64,000 nt of DNA from Cryptomeria japonica (taxonomy: Eukaryota; Streptophyta; Pinopsida; Cupressales; Cupressaceae): positions 312,868,735-312,932,734 of the forward strand of contig NC_081405.1 in the NCBI RefSeq assembly GCF_030272615.1, read 5' to 3'. Of this stretch, positions 11,172 to 23,262 are shown piece by piece. Position numbers and translations under genes: made by a program. The notes below the pieces were generated by a model. It had not been told where the DNA came from, searched no databases, and saw only the letters and a list, made by a program, of their open reading frames with translations. Every line of letters begins with the position of its first letter. Within the stretch, counting starts at the first letter, position 1.

Positions 11172-11360
11172 CTGGTATGCTTTGGCAAAGTTCCAATGCA
11201 CCATCTAAAACTCTTAGGCCAATTGATGCATTATCTGAAAGCATCAATCTGAATGGGTTTCAACACCGTTTATTTTTGGTCATATCTTTAGTTTGTTCTT
11301 CTTTCTATACAGTAGTTGTGATTGATTTTTTTTTTGAGATTTTGTTCAATTTTGTATTTA

Positions 11361-12015
11361 GAAAATGGGTTCTCTCATTTTTAAAATATTAATCATTTTT
11401 TATTTTCTTTTAATTGGGTTCTACTGATTTGTGATTTCTGTTAAAGATTTTGGCAGAAATTTATTTCTTGAAAATGGGTTCTCACACCTATATAACATTG
11501 ATCATATTTTATTTTCTATTTTCTACTCATTCAAATGATTTGTGATTTCTTCTAAATATTTTGATGGAACACTGTATCATGGAATGGGTTCTTTCATGTG
11601 TAGAGCATTGTTCACAATTTATTTTCTTCTTTGTAATGAGTTCTACTGATTTTTAATTTTGGCTAAAGATTTTGTTGGAACACTACATCTTGAAAATGGG
11701 TTCTCTCATCTATATCGTATTGGTCATTTTTTTTTTGTCTTTCTACTCAATTCCACTATTTTGTGAAAAGATTGCAATGGAACAGTATATCTTGAAAATG
11801 AGTTCTCTTATTTGTATAGCATTAATCATATTTTATATTTTTATTTCTACTTGATTCCACTAATTTTTTATTTTTGCAAAAGATTTTGATGGAACATTAT
11901 ATCTAGAAAATGGATTCTCTCATCTGTTTAATATTGATCATATTTTATTTCTTCTTTCTACTTAATTCCACTGATTTGTGATTTCCCATACAAAATTTGA
12001 TGTAACACTAATTTA
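11361..12015 (+). repeat. Six-copy tandem repeat of ~110 bp units
   Basis: Diverged units each contain GAAAATGGGTTCTCTCAT, then TTGATCATATTTTATTTTC, then ACTGATTTGTGATTTC and GATTTTGATGGAACA. Unit starts are at about 11361, 11470, 11580, 11692, 11794 and 11906, so the period is 102-112 bp. The array lies just downstream of the copia-like element and does not continue on its other side. The sequence on either side of it (11172-11360 and 12016-12233) shows no gene. Confidence 0.75.
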
Positions 12016-12233
12016 TATAATATTGAATGTTTAAAAACTAAAAAATCACTATTATGTGAATGTGAAGCGCTAAAAACTTCCCATCATAGTATGGGTATGT
12101 TCAACAACAAATAATCTCAGTTTTTAATGTAGAGATAATATTGGAAATGTGCAATGGTGTTGAAAAATAGAGACAAGCAAAATAATTAATTGCTCAGTGA
12201 AATGAGGAAATAAACATAGAAACAAAGATAAAA

Positions 12234-12247
12234 GAAATCTAGAGGAT
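12234..12247. repeat. 5' target-site duplication of the LINE
   Basis: GAAATCTAGAGGAT matches GAACTCTAGAGGAT at 20945-20958 in 13 of 14 positions. The second copy follows directly after an A-run, the layout produced by target-primed reverse transcription. Confidence 0.7.
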
Positions 12248-12419
12248 ATATTCAGGGTAGAGTAATAAAAGGTGTCAATGTATAATAAAAGATTCAAAGA
12301 CAACAATGAAAATGTGCCAAAATTGGTAGGGAAGGCATCAAGCATTTTTCTCATCCTGATTTCCTCTGAGGAAATCACTAGATCTTTGCCACCAACATTG
12401 GTTTTTCGAGCAGACTAAA

Positions 12420-14190
12420 TATGCGCTCAGATTTGGCAACCCAGGGATTAGGGCTCCCCTACCTTAGGAGCAGATGGAATGGCAAGTGGTGAAACCTAGG
12501 AGGGCTCGCAAGGCAACTATGAAAAATCCTCCAAGGGTTGCGAATAGCAAGGAATGCAGCCAAGGTAATCCTATGCCAACCACTGCCAACAGGTTTAATT
12601 AGTTGCAAAATCTTGAGGAAGGTTATTTAAAACTAGAACCTTGAGCTACCATTTTTTTTGAAAATAATAGAAGTAGAATTAAAAATCTCAGAAGGCTAGT
12701 TGAAACTCAATCCATACCTAAGGCCTCTTTAGGCAAGGGAAAGACATCCTTGATCCCTCTTAAACCCTTAATGGCGATTTTAGGTTCAATCAGGGACCCT
12801 AATTTAGACTTGGTTAGCATTTTAGAGATTAATGAGAATTTGGTTAAGTGGATTCAACAATCTTGCAAGGCCTTCAAAGTTTTTGCGAGATGGCAGGATC
12901 TTGGTATTTCACCGGAGGCTATTGCAGATTGGTTTATGTCATCCTTCAATTGGATAGTAACTATAGCTATACTATCTAAAGGATTTCTATATATAGATTG
13001 TGGTAACTAAAGACATAAGACGGAACTCTTATTACGTAAATCTCCTACCTTCAGAGGTTTTGATTTTTGTTTTTTAGGTTAGACTCTAGATTTTTACCCT
13101 AATAATATGCAATGTCTTAAGATAGACAGACTGATATTGATTCCTAACCTTTCTAGTGAAATTAATGGACATTGAAATTATTAGGAAAATTGGTAATCAT
13201 ATCAGTAAATTTGTAGAAATTAGTGATAAATATAGGAGGTATGTGAACTATGTTATGATAATTAATATGGACATTAATGTTAAAACCTTAAAACCTATTG
13301 AGATTAAATCAGGGGTTTTGTCTTTCCTTATATATCCTGAATTCCATAAAGGGATTCTTGATCTAGACCCTGTATTGACTCCAGCTTAGCCTCCTTCTCA
13401 ATTGAGATCTAGTAGGAGTCCTAGGGTCGATATTAGTTTCAATCTAGAAAAGGGAGGGTTTGTGGTTAAGGAAATTCCTTTGCCATCCTAGGCATATTGA
13501 GGAAACTAGGGATATTATGGAAATTGAAGAAGGTGAATTTATCATTAACAAGATACAGGAAGACTGGATGATCCCTTCCTCTCCTAGCCTCCGGGAAGAA
13601 CCCTTGTTGGATACACTAGGCGTATCTTCTGAGTTGGAGACTCTTCTTGTCTTGGGGGAAGAACCTCCCCCTACATCTACTGATGAGAATGGTGGGGTAA
13701 TGAATGCTCTCTCTCTTTTCTCTAGATCAGGCTATAAGAGTGGAGGTCTACAACAACTCCAAAGGCTCTCCCTTTAGGAATGCAAGCTCTACCATCAAGA
13801 AGAGGGTAGTTCAAGCTGAGGATCTTGCCTGCAAAGAGGAAGAGGTCAATTGCATTATTAAATATCTTTGTGACTTAGCCACTGAGGAAATCATGGATAT
13901 AATATTGGATGAAATAATTGACAAGGAAGAGCTTGATCTTTAGAAAAAACTATTAGGTAAAGATATTCTAGCCTTCTCCACTCCCCCTGTGGTCTTAGCT
14001 ATAGAATAACTTCTTCTAGATTTGAAAAATAAGTAAAATGATACTTTAGGTATTGAGCTTTGGGCAGCTGATAAAACCATCCTGGATTGTGCTAAGCTCT
14101 TCAAAAAGAGGGCTAGGAAATCCCTATCAGAGCTTTGAGCTAACGATGGCTCTGCAGAAGGTCGGGTAAAACTCATGAACATGTTCTATG
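12420..14190 (+). pseudogene. LINE ORF1, nucleic-acid-binding protein
   Basis: A broken frame upstream of the endonuclease. Near 12470-12620 it reads MEWQVVKPRRARKA and later TTANRFN.LQNLEEGYL, a lead-in typical of plant LINE ORF1. A DUF4283-like segment follows at 12750-13400 (VKWIQQSCKAFKVFARW, MSSFNWIVTIAILSKGFLYI, then the RKIGNHISKFVEISDKY piece). The region to about 14190 is acidic and low in conservation. Stops and shifts near 13010, 13390, 13780 and 13940 break it. ORF1 proteins of this class bind the element RNA. No CCHC knuckle is visible in this copy. Confidence 0.65.
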
Positions 14191-14221
14191 CTGTGAAGGG
14201 GAAGGTCCTTCCCAAGGACTC

Positions 14222-17200
14222 ATGAAGGTCATTTCATGGAATGTTAGGGGTTTAAATGCCCCTAACAAGAAGAGGCTAGTCAAACACTATCTATCCTCTT
14301 TTAGCCAAGAATTAGTTTTGCTTCAAGAGACTAAATTGGGAGATGTGAACTTAGCTTCCTTTGGTAAACGTTTGGGCTTTAGGCAAATTATAGGAACCCT
14401 AGGTGTTGGGGCCTTTGGGGGTCTAGCTATTATATGGGATCCTCGTAGTATCCTTCTTTCTCCCCTAGCATCTAATCATAATTGGATAAGTGTGAGGGTA
14501 ACTTGTCTTAAGAACAGTCTAGAGTTTGTCATTGTGAATGTGTATGGGCCAATCCTTAATGGTAATAAAAAAGAGTCTGGGAGGAAATTGAAAATTTTAC
14601 GAGTACCCTCAGTTGGGTATGTTTTATAGGTGGGGATTTTAATGCAATTTTGAATCAACATGAGAAGCAAGGAGGCTTAGGCATTAATGCTCATTCTTCT
14701 CTGGACTTCGTAGATTGGATCCATAGGAGTAGTATGCTAGAAATCAATATGGTCAAGGATGCCTTTACTTGGAATAACCATAGGTTAGGATTTAGCAACA
14801 TTATAGAGAAACTGGATAGATTATTTGTTTTGGGAAGTCTCATCAACTTTCCCTTCACCCTGGAAGCTTCAATTTTACCTTTTTTAGGATCAGATCACTA
14901 TCCCATTTTACTAGACATACAGGGGGAAGTTAGCCCAAAGAGATGTCCTTTTAAATTTGAGAATATGTGGCTTAAGGATGATCATATCTTGGAGCTTCTA
15001 AAAAAATGGTGGAATGGGACCATGGTCTCAAGGTGTGGGATTTTAAGGTTGTTAATAAACTTAAGATTATCAAGCAGAATCTCATTCAGTGGAATAGGGA
15101 GCTCTTTGGAAATATCTTCGATAAGAAAGCTGAGGTGGAAGCTGACTTGGCAGAAGTTAATGAGCAAGTAATGAGATATGGGATGGATGAGACTTTGTTT
15201 CTCAAAGACAAGAAACTAATGACAGACCATGAATCTATTCTTGCCAAAGAAGAAGTCTTCTGTAAACAAAAATCTAGAGAGACTTGGTTGGAGGTGGGTG
15301 ATAAGAATACCAAATTTTTCCACAATAGCATAAGGATGAGAAGAGTTAGAAACCATATTTCTAGAATTAAGTTAAGTAATGGCTTTGAGGTGGCTAATCC
15401 TATAATCATTGCGAAAGAGGTTGTTGATTTCTTTTCTCTTATCCTAAACTCAGATTGGAGCCCTCACAACTCTGAACAAGACATGTTTATTAAGAACATC
15501 CCTAGGCTTTTAAATAAAGACCATTCTGATGTTCTAACTACCAAATTTTCTCTAGCAGAAGTTGAAGTTTCTCTTAAGAAAATGAGCCTAAATAAATCCC
15601 TTGGGCCAGATGGCTTTCCTATTAGCTTCTTACAAGTATGTTGGCCCTTCCTCGGTGAGGAAGTTACGATAGCTCTGGAAGGAATGAGAAACTCAGGTAA
15701 CATCCTCAAAGAAATCAACAACACCTTTTTGACCCTTATCCCTAAAAATGACAAACTAGAGAGTTCTGATGAATTTCAGCCTATAGCCCTTTGCAATACT
15801 ATTTATAAACTTTTCACCAAAACTCTAGCTAATAGGCTTTAGAAACTTCTCCCTCAGCTGATCAGTGAGGAATAGATAGGTTTTGTCCCTAGGAAATCTA
15901 TTTATGATGGGGTCATTGTAGCTCAGGAGGCTATCCACTCTGTCTAGAAAAATAGGAACCCTAGTATGCTCTTAAAGTTAGATATTAGGAAAGGTTATGA
16001 TAAGGTGAACTAGAGATTTCTATGTAGATGCTTAGAAGCTTTTGGCTTTCTAGCTACATGTATCAATCTGATTTTTGAATGTATATCTATGCCTAAATTC
16101 TCTATTCTGATCAATGGTACCCTTGAAGGTTTTTTTAGCTCCTCTAGGGGTTTGAGGTAGGGTGACCTCCTCTCCCCTTTTCTCTTTATTATTATGGCTG
16201 AAGCATTGGGTAGATTGATCTCCAGAGCTAGGGAGGCCAGCCAGTTGGCAAAGATTAGAATTACTACTAACCTTGATCCTATAACACACCAACAATTTGT
16301 TGATGACACTATGCTATATGGGTGTAGCGATCTAAGTGAGGCCCAAGATTTCAAGCTTATCTTGGATTCATACTCTAAGGCCTCTGGTCAGGAAATCAAT
16401 CCGGCTAAGTTTGAAGTCTTATGTTTTAATACTCAAGCAAGTTTACAAACTAGCATATGTGGTATTCTAAATTTCAATCTAGGAAGCCTCCCCTGTAAAT
16501 ATCTTGGACTGCCCTTGGATAAAGGCTTAGGGTATTCTAATTTATGGGATGGAGTAGTTGATAAGATCAAAAAAAGGATAGCAACCTGGAAAGGTAGGTG
16601 GCTATCCTTTGTGGGGAGAGCTACACTAGTTAAATTGGTTCTAGCAGCTATGCCTATCTATCAGCTCTCATGTTTTAGTCTGCCTCAATCTAAAAAGGAA
16701 TCATTAAATAGACATCTAAGATCCTTATTTTGGCAAGGGGTGGAAGAGAAGAAATGTATATACTTAATGGCTTGGGATAATATTTGTAGGCCCAAGTCTA
16801 CAGGGTGTATTGGGATTAAGGATATTAAAATTCAGAGCAAGGCATTATGAGCTAAATTAGTTTGGAAAATTTTTTGGTCTCCCCATCTAAAATTGGCCCA
16901 AATCCTCTTTCATAAGTATCTTTGAGGTAGAGACCATATGAGCCTCTTCAGAGATCCCTCACCTCCAAGATTCTCGTGTATTTGAAACTTTATGTTGGAT
17001 TGTAGGAAAATCATCTCGGACAAATTGACTTAGAATCTGGGCAAGGGTGATAAAGCCCTCTTCTGGTCTGACTCTTGGGGGGTTTTCCAGTCCTTCAACT
17101 TCAAGCTAACTTGGATTCTTCAAGAGCATTGCTAGAATCTATTTGGGGCAGGCATGTCAAGGACTATATCTCACCCTTTGAGGGTGACTTAGCCATGGGC

Positions 17201-18412
17201 TCATCATGGAGATCTCTTGATTAGCTAAACATCCTGGCTAGGGAGAAACTAATGCTTCAAGATATCCTTAGGAAAAGGATGGTCACTTTCAATTTAGGGT
17301 CAAATGCTATGGTCTGGGATGGTTCAAAATCAAGGGAATATTCCTCTAAGGATGGCTATAATCTCCTCCTTAATTAGCATCTCTCCTATGCCTCCCCGGT
17401 CCCAGTAGCCTTGTGTTGGGATAAGTTGTGTTTGCCAAAGGCTGGGGTCTTCTCTTGGTTAGCCCTCCAAGATAGGATTCTCACAGCAGATAGATTTAAA
17501 AAGATGGGCTATGAAGGTCCTAGTAGATGTCCTTTGTGTGAAGGGGTGGAAGAAGATAAAGATTATATCCTTCTCAACTACAACTATGCATCTAAATGTT
17601 GGCTATGCTTGTGCAATAAATTAGGATGGTCCTCTGCCTTTCGTAACTCCATCCTTGGTATGTTTCAAAATTGGCCAAACCTTTTTCAGAATTCCCTTTA
17701 TGGAGGGCTGTGGATCTTAGCTCCCTCTCTGGTTATCTAGGAACTTTGGAAGGAACGCAATAGGAGGCTCTTTAAGGAAAAGAAGATGGATTGGTCCCTA
17801 TTAGTAATCAAAATAGAAGCTTCAAGAGTTGAGATTTTAAATAGTATAATCTCTAAATTCCCCAACACCCTCTTAGGAATGACCTATTGGGATGAGAAGA
17901 TGAGAGGGAGATTGTTTGGTTTGAGGATCCCTTTCTTCGTTGGTATAGGTAGCTCAAAAAAGAAAGAGTTGAAGAATTCTTGTAAGTGGATAGCCCCTAA
18001 AAGGGGCTAGTTTAAGTTAAAATTTGTTAGAGAATCTTGTGGTAATCCAGGTCCTGCAGGTATTGGTTGTTGTCTGTGTGATTAAGTTGGGAAGGAATTG
18101 GCTAGGGTAGCTAAACCCGTAGGGCTTGCATCCAACAATAGGGCTGAAATTTTAGCCCTCATCGAAGGTCTTCTTCTCTACCAAAACAAGGGCATTCACA
18201 AATTGGCTATTGAAGGAGACTCGGCCATTATCATTAATAGCCTCAAAAAAAAGGCTCCCTTTCTGATTGGAAGCTAAATGCACTCTTGAATAGAGCTCTT
18301 TGTCTCTTAAATTTTTTTGAGAAATTGACCTTCAACCATATCTATCGAGAAGGAAATTCTAGAGTGGATGCATTGGATAATGCCGAAGCTGATGGTCAGT
18401 TTATAAGTTAAT
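14222..18412 (+). pseudogene. LINE ORF2: endonuclease, reverse transcriptase, zf-RVT, RNase H
   Basis: ATG 14222 gives MKVISWNVRGLNAPNKKRLV, the start of a plant LINE endonuclease, with LLQETKLG and a later SDHYPILLDI block (~14890). RT blocks follow: KSLGPDGFPISFL (~15590), LTLIPK (~15730), EFQPIALCNTIYKLFTK (~15770), LKLDIRKGYDKVN (~15975) and the catalytic FVDDT at ~16296 in place of the usual F/YADD. CKYLGLPLDKG, a zf-RVT region at 17411-17740 (CPLCEG..ED) and an RNase H domain at ~18010-18410 complete it. In RNase H the first catalytic Asp is lost (FVRESCGNPGPAG where F-D-G is usual), while AEILALIEGL and IEGDSAIII remain. Several frameshifts (between 14629 and 15006, 16850 and 17411, and within RNase H) and stops make it inactive. 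Confidence 0.9.
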
Positions 18413-19059
18413 AGAAGAACCCTTCTCATATTTTTTCCTCAAGCCTTATAAGATTTTATGACTTTTAGTATGCATATGTATATAGGGATATGCATATCTA
18501 TATAGACATGCATTCATATATATCATTACTATTGATATATATGCATGGATATATAGGTATTAATGTTTATATAGACATTGTATACTAAAAGGAATAAAAT
18601 ATTATGAGTCTCTTAAATTTTTTCCTTATCTATCTTTTCTTGCCTTGTAGTCACAATCTAGATTATTTTATCCTAGGCTTTAGCCAAATTTTAGGGGAAG
18701 TTGCTTCCCTTTTTTGGACGTCCTTTGTCAGAAACTCCCCTCGATTAGTACCAATTGACGGTATTTGAGTAATGATGATATGACTCTCCTTCTGTGATTT
18801 AAATCTTTTATCTATTCCTTGGTTGCCTAGAGGTGGTGGTAATTATTACTTAGATCATGGAGATCGATTCAAATGCATCTAGACCCTCCAATCTCAATCA
18901 TCTACCTGTATCTTGCATTCCTCTATGATAAAATGAGTTGTATCTCTTGATTCATTATAACTCTTGCTCTATTAAAGTTTATTTGGCTGTGGTTTTGGCT
19001 TATCTTTCATTTTAGCTCTGATGGATACTCCACTAAGACTTCTTGGGCTCAAATGACAG

Positions 19060-19635
19060 ATGGCCTTTGTAGGAGAAATCAAAGAGGAAAGAATTAAGGG
19101 TATTTTGGTTCATCCAAATCCCCTGGTTATTGGAGCTGCTATGAAAACCTTAGGGAAGGATTATGTCTTAAATGACGCTAGGACTAGAGCTAATCCAAAT
19201 ATTGCAGCAATGTTCTTGGTAGTGGCAACGCATCTTGAGAAAGATAGGAATGTAGTGGTGAAACTTTGCAAAAAGGTCTTTAAGAAAGAACTGTTGGGTG
19301 AATTAGAGTGGGTGGTGGTCAATATTGATGAAGAGCTCATAGCTCCAAATCCTCGTTATTATGATATCCTTATTAGAATGAATAATCTAGTGCCACGATA
19401 CCCTATCCTAACTATAGAAGATCCTAAGGCTTTTCAAGCCTATAGTCTAGTCAGGAGAAGGAATTTTTTCTTCCTTTTAAATGGTTTGTTAATTATTTCG
19501 AAGCAGAGAAATATTGTAGTGATCTTGGATGAGGTGACAATTCCTCTCTCCCCTACCTCCCCTACCTCCCCCTCTGTACATTTGCTAGCTAGCTCAGGAG
19601 CCATGGCTCCTTGGGAGTGGGGAAGGAGAGGATGA
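19060..19635 (+). CDS. Unknown frame downstream of LINE RNase H
   Basis: An uninterrupted frame of 191 codons starting MAFVGEIKEERIKGILVHPN. It lies about 650 bp after the RNase H domain and inside the target duplications of the LINE, so it moved with the element. It contains WVVVNIDEELIAPNPRYYDIL, with hydrophobic and basic patches, and ends in a Pro/Ser/Thr-rich tail. I do not recognise the family. It shows no eye-visible similarity to the third frame of the LINE at the right edge. It could be an element-encoded ORF3, a 3'-transduced host exon, or chance. Being open in a copy whose ORF1 and ORF2 are broken is notable, but the frame is short. Confidence 0.4.
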   Translation: MAFVGEIKEERIKGILVHPNPLVIGAAMKTLGKDYVLNDARTRANPNIAAMFLVVATHLEKDRNVVVKLCKKVFKKELLGELEWVVVNIDEELIAPNPRYYDILIRMNNLVPRYPILTIEDPKAFQAYSLVRRRNFFFLLNGLLIISKQRNIVVILDEVTIPLSPTSPTSPSVHLLASSGAMAPWEWGRRG

Positions 19636-19906
19636 GGCTTCTATTGCTGGAAGGATGGTTCCTTTTTGTCTATAATATGTATCTAGTTTGCTCCCTTTCT
19701 TGAGGAGCTATCTCTCACTTTACTTATGGCTATCGATAGATACTCTCTAAAACTACAGATACTCTCGTAAATTCAGACTTGGTTATGGTTTTGGGGTTAA
19801 ATTTTTTTCTCTTTCTCAGATTACTGATATTTACACCTTTGTGTAAGCTTTCATCCAGTTATGTTTTAAAATCTTAGCTTATTTAAATATCCTCAGCTAC
19901 TCAGAT

Positions 19907-19907
19907 A

Positions 19908-19953
<46 letters not shown>
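19907..19953. repeat. TC/TA compound microsatellite
   Basis: About ten TC units followed by about twelve TA units in the 3' region of the LINE. Further TATA-rich runs follow to 20100. Confidence 0.9.
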
Positions 19954-19958
<5 letters not shown>

Positions 19959-20944
19959 GATACAATCAATTTCTTATTCAATCTATCTTTCTGTATACAT
20001 ATTCTATATAGTAAAGTATACATATATATATATATATGTCTATTTTTATACATATATAGGTATATATATTTACTTATGTTTTATATATATACATTCTCTC
20101 CTCATTTTTCCATATAGTTTTCAGAGGTATTTATCTATTTTCTACAATAGGATTCTTATGATTAATTCTTTTCTATGAATATTAAGGTTGATGTTTGTCT
20201 CCTTCTTAGCAGCTTGCGGTTGATATTTTCTTTTAAAAAGATAGTGAATTATTAGTCAAATGTTTATCCTTGTCTGTATTTGGAAGTCTATAAATGGTCT
20301 TTGGTAGCATGTTTGCATGACTCAGCTCAATGATTCTTAGATTTCTTGGCAGAAGAGGGGAGAGTATTATTGTTGGCTTCATATCTTTCATATATGGTCT
20401 GCAGGTTCCTAATGTTTCCCTCAATTTTTAGGGAGTTATGCATCTTTCATCTTGAAGGCTGAAATTTACATGTGGTTAGCCTTCTCTGCTAACCTCTCGT
20501 TAAGTACTTTCTGCAAGATATTTTGTAGGTTGGAATTGATTATCCTGGTAGGGCCTATTCTTAGGAGAACTTGGGTTCTATTTCTCTCTCAGAATTACTG
20601 CATCGGGCTTCCTAAGGTTAAGATAGAGGCTTTCATTGGCATAGCAGTTCTCTTCTTGGCTCATATAGCTCTCTAGGATTTAAACTCGTTGCTTGGGCTT
20701 ATAGCTCAGCTAGTGGGATCCTCTCGGGAGCATTGTATCTACATCTCTTTTGCCTCTCCTTTGTTATGTCTCTCCTACTCTTTGTATCATTAGATTCTAA
20801 TCCCCTAAGGAATCTAGGCAAGACTGGAGGTTTTCTTCCTCCATTCTTTCCTACTGGTGCCCACACTGAATGGAGGATGTAATTATTTTTAAATTAATAA
20901 AAAATTTCAGGCCTTGGCCTTTTACCAATTAGAAAAAAAAAAAA

Positions 20945-20958
20945 GAACTCTAGAGGAT
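20945..20958. repeat. 3' target-site duplication of the LINE
   Basis: GAACTCTAGAGGAT directly after the A-run. It pairs with 12234-12247, with one mismatch in 14. Confidence 0.7.
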
Positions 20959-22442
20959 TTAGCAATCTGAGTTTTTATATTAATGCCTTTTTTCTTACAC
21001 AGAGCTGCCAGTGTTATTCAAACAGTTGTGCCTTTATTCATTCATCAAAAATAGAGTATGGTCTCCTTTTTTTACAAAACTAAAACCTTTTCCAATGATA
21101 GGAGAATCTTCTAGATTACCCCTAGGTAAACTACAAACCCATGTCACACTTTTATAAAAGAAAATGTTAATAGAACAATAAATGTTCAATTTAGATGACA
21201 TAAAAGTGGCATTTGTATTTTGAATTTGAAGATGATGTAAACTGATGAAATGTGTAGAATTTGATGAAGTTTGAATCTTTTTTTTTTTTTTTTTTTTTTT
21301 CAAGGATTGATATTTTTTTTTAACTTTTAAAGTCAAATTTTTGATTGCTGAAAAATGTTGGAAATAGGGGGGTTTAGTTCCCACAAAAAAAAATACAAAT
21401 CAACTTATTTTTTTATGATTTTGATATCCCTAATAGATGACATAAATATATAGTGCATAAAAACAAAATATGTATCAATTTTTTGATACATATTTTCTTA
21501 GTTTTAAAATTTTTAAGTCGAACATATGTGAATTTGATACTTTTTATCTCCCACCATATTTTGTTTATTTAATTTTTGATAATCAAAAAATAAAAAATAC
21601 CCTTTTGGAGAAGACTCTCTCCTCTAGTGAAACATATTTTTTCCAATTTTTTGTGCGGTGATTCAATATTTTTTTTGTTTTTCGAACCAATGTCTTACTG
21701 AACATTAGAATACCTACTTGTAGTATTTTTGAAATAATATGTATTAAATCTAATCAAAACATCATAAAAATTATATGAGTAGATTCTTGACTTCAATCTC
21801 TACAAAAGGGTATATTTTCGTTTTTTAATAAATTGAATTTACTTGTAGAATTTTGTTGCAGAAGTCAGAAGATTTAGAAATTTGTCAAACTTGGTGATGT
21901 GGTTGCCACTTAGGATGCCACTTAGGACTTTCCGGCCAAAAGGGTTCTGGTCGGAACGTTGGAGGTCGACGCGACCAGTGATTTCAGCAATCACGCCTCT
22001 CAAACCCTTTATAAATAATGATTTATTTTTTAGTTTTTAAATATCAAAAAATCAAGGAGTGTGAATTGATTTTTGAATTAAATCAATTTTTTTTGCAAAC
22101 AAAAGCGATGTTGTTGATATAAAGTAGCGAAGATTTCCAATTTTTTGAAGATTTGGGTTGAAGGCTTCTACTTTTTTAAGTATGTTCTTTAAATTTTTTT
22201 TTCAATTAAATAAATATCCAATATTAGGAGTTTTCAAGTATGTTATATTAAACTAAATATTTTTTAGATTTTATTAAACCTTATTTTTTGGATGCATAAT
22301 TTGTTAAAGAAAAAATTGCATTGAAATGTTATTTACCTTTTATTTGTGGATTTATTTATGTAATTTTTTATTGAAAAACATTTTTTAATTGTTATGATCT
22401 ATGATTTATTTCTTATATATGATATATATGTGTTTGTTTGTT
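20959..22442. other. Spacer and probable upstream region of the transposase-like gene
   Basis: No gene found. It holds a long T-run (21279-21300) and a perfect 11 bp stem with a TTTT loop at 21468-21493. A more GC-rich patch at 21890-22000 is followed by TTTATAAATA at ~22009, a plausible TATA box. The region ends in a T-rich acceptor-like TTTAG at ~22443, so part of it may be promoter, leader and first intron of the gene that follows. Confidence 0.4.
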
Positions 22443-23239
22443 TAGGTGTTCAATTGAAATTGAATCTGAATATTTTGTGCAATGGGGAATAAGAGGATTA
22501 GATCAAGGTTATATGATTGAAAAAGGGATGAAAAGAAGAAAGGTCATATAGAATGTAGTCAACAACAATCTGTTGATGCTCAAGATCAACCTATTAATGT
22601 TCAAGGAATGACAACTCAGGTACAAGATCAAATTGGTACATCGTCAAGTTCAAAATTGTTCTTAGGTATGAAAAATTTGATGAAAATGGATGAAGATAGT
22701 ATTTTCAATGAAATTCCTTCTAAAGATATGGTACCTGAAAGCACAATAAAATTGCATTGAAATAAAATGTGGAATGATTATTTTGAAAATAAGTCTATTA
22801 TTGGAAGGGCACAATTATTTGCTAAGTTATTTAGGAAAATAGAAATGACCCCTGTTTTGGAGTTGTTGGGTGTTGATAATAAGAAAATCTCACATGATAC
22901 ATCAGTAAAAGATACTATAATTGAAAATTTTCAAGAAGCATTGAAATGTATTGACAACACAAGTCGAGGTGTTGAATTAAGTGCCGCATGTAGAGCATTG
23001 ATGACTATAATTTCTAGTAAGATATTGTCTCTAAAAAAATAAGCTCACATAATTTCTCAATTAGTGTAGGTATCTAGAATAATTGTTCAAAGATATATTA
23101 GGAAGAGAAATATGTTGGATGAAAACATTGAAAAAAATTGGGTAAATATCTATAGGGTTCCTCGAAAAGACATAATTTTTGAAGATATAGAAAAATAGTT
23201 CATTGATTATTGGACCAACCTCTCTCATGTTTCTTCCAA

Positions 23240-23259
23240 TAGAAGGGACACTATATTGA
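23240..23259. repeat. 20 bp direct repeat flanking the Ty3 fragment (left copy)
   Basis: TAGAAGGGACACTATATTGA is identical to 25884-25903. Joining the gene across the two copies restores a continuous reading frame (SNRRDTIL followed by MIDEDG), so it is a target duplication rather than chance. Confidence 0.8.
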
Positions 23260-23262
23260 GGA

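Larger units (their letters stand above)
12248..20944 (+). mobile_element. Full-length L1-type LINE with an extra 3' reading frame
   Basis: An 8.7 kb unit bounded by a 14 bp target duplication and ending in 12 A residues (20933-20944) preceded by TTTCAGGCCTTGGCCTTTTACC. The order is a short 5' leader, ORF1 (DUF4283-like), ORF2 (apurinic-type endonuclease, RT, zf-RVT, RNase H), then ~2.5 kb that includes an open frame at 19060-19635 and a TC/TA microsatellite, then the tail. ORF1 and ORF2 carry stops and several frameshifts, so this copy is inactive. The domain order and the RNase H domain are typical of plant L1 elements; the long 3' region with its own frame is not. Confidence 0.85.

Noticed and set aside
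11361-12015. Regularly spaced repeats as a CRISPR-like array
   Set aside because: The whole unit repeats rather than a short repeat with unique spacers, units are diverged, and the sequence is plant nuclear DNA.
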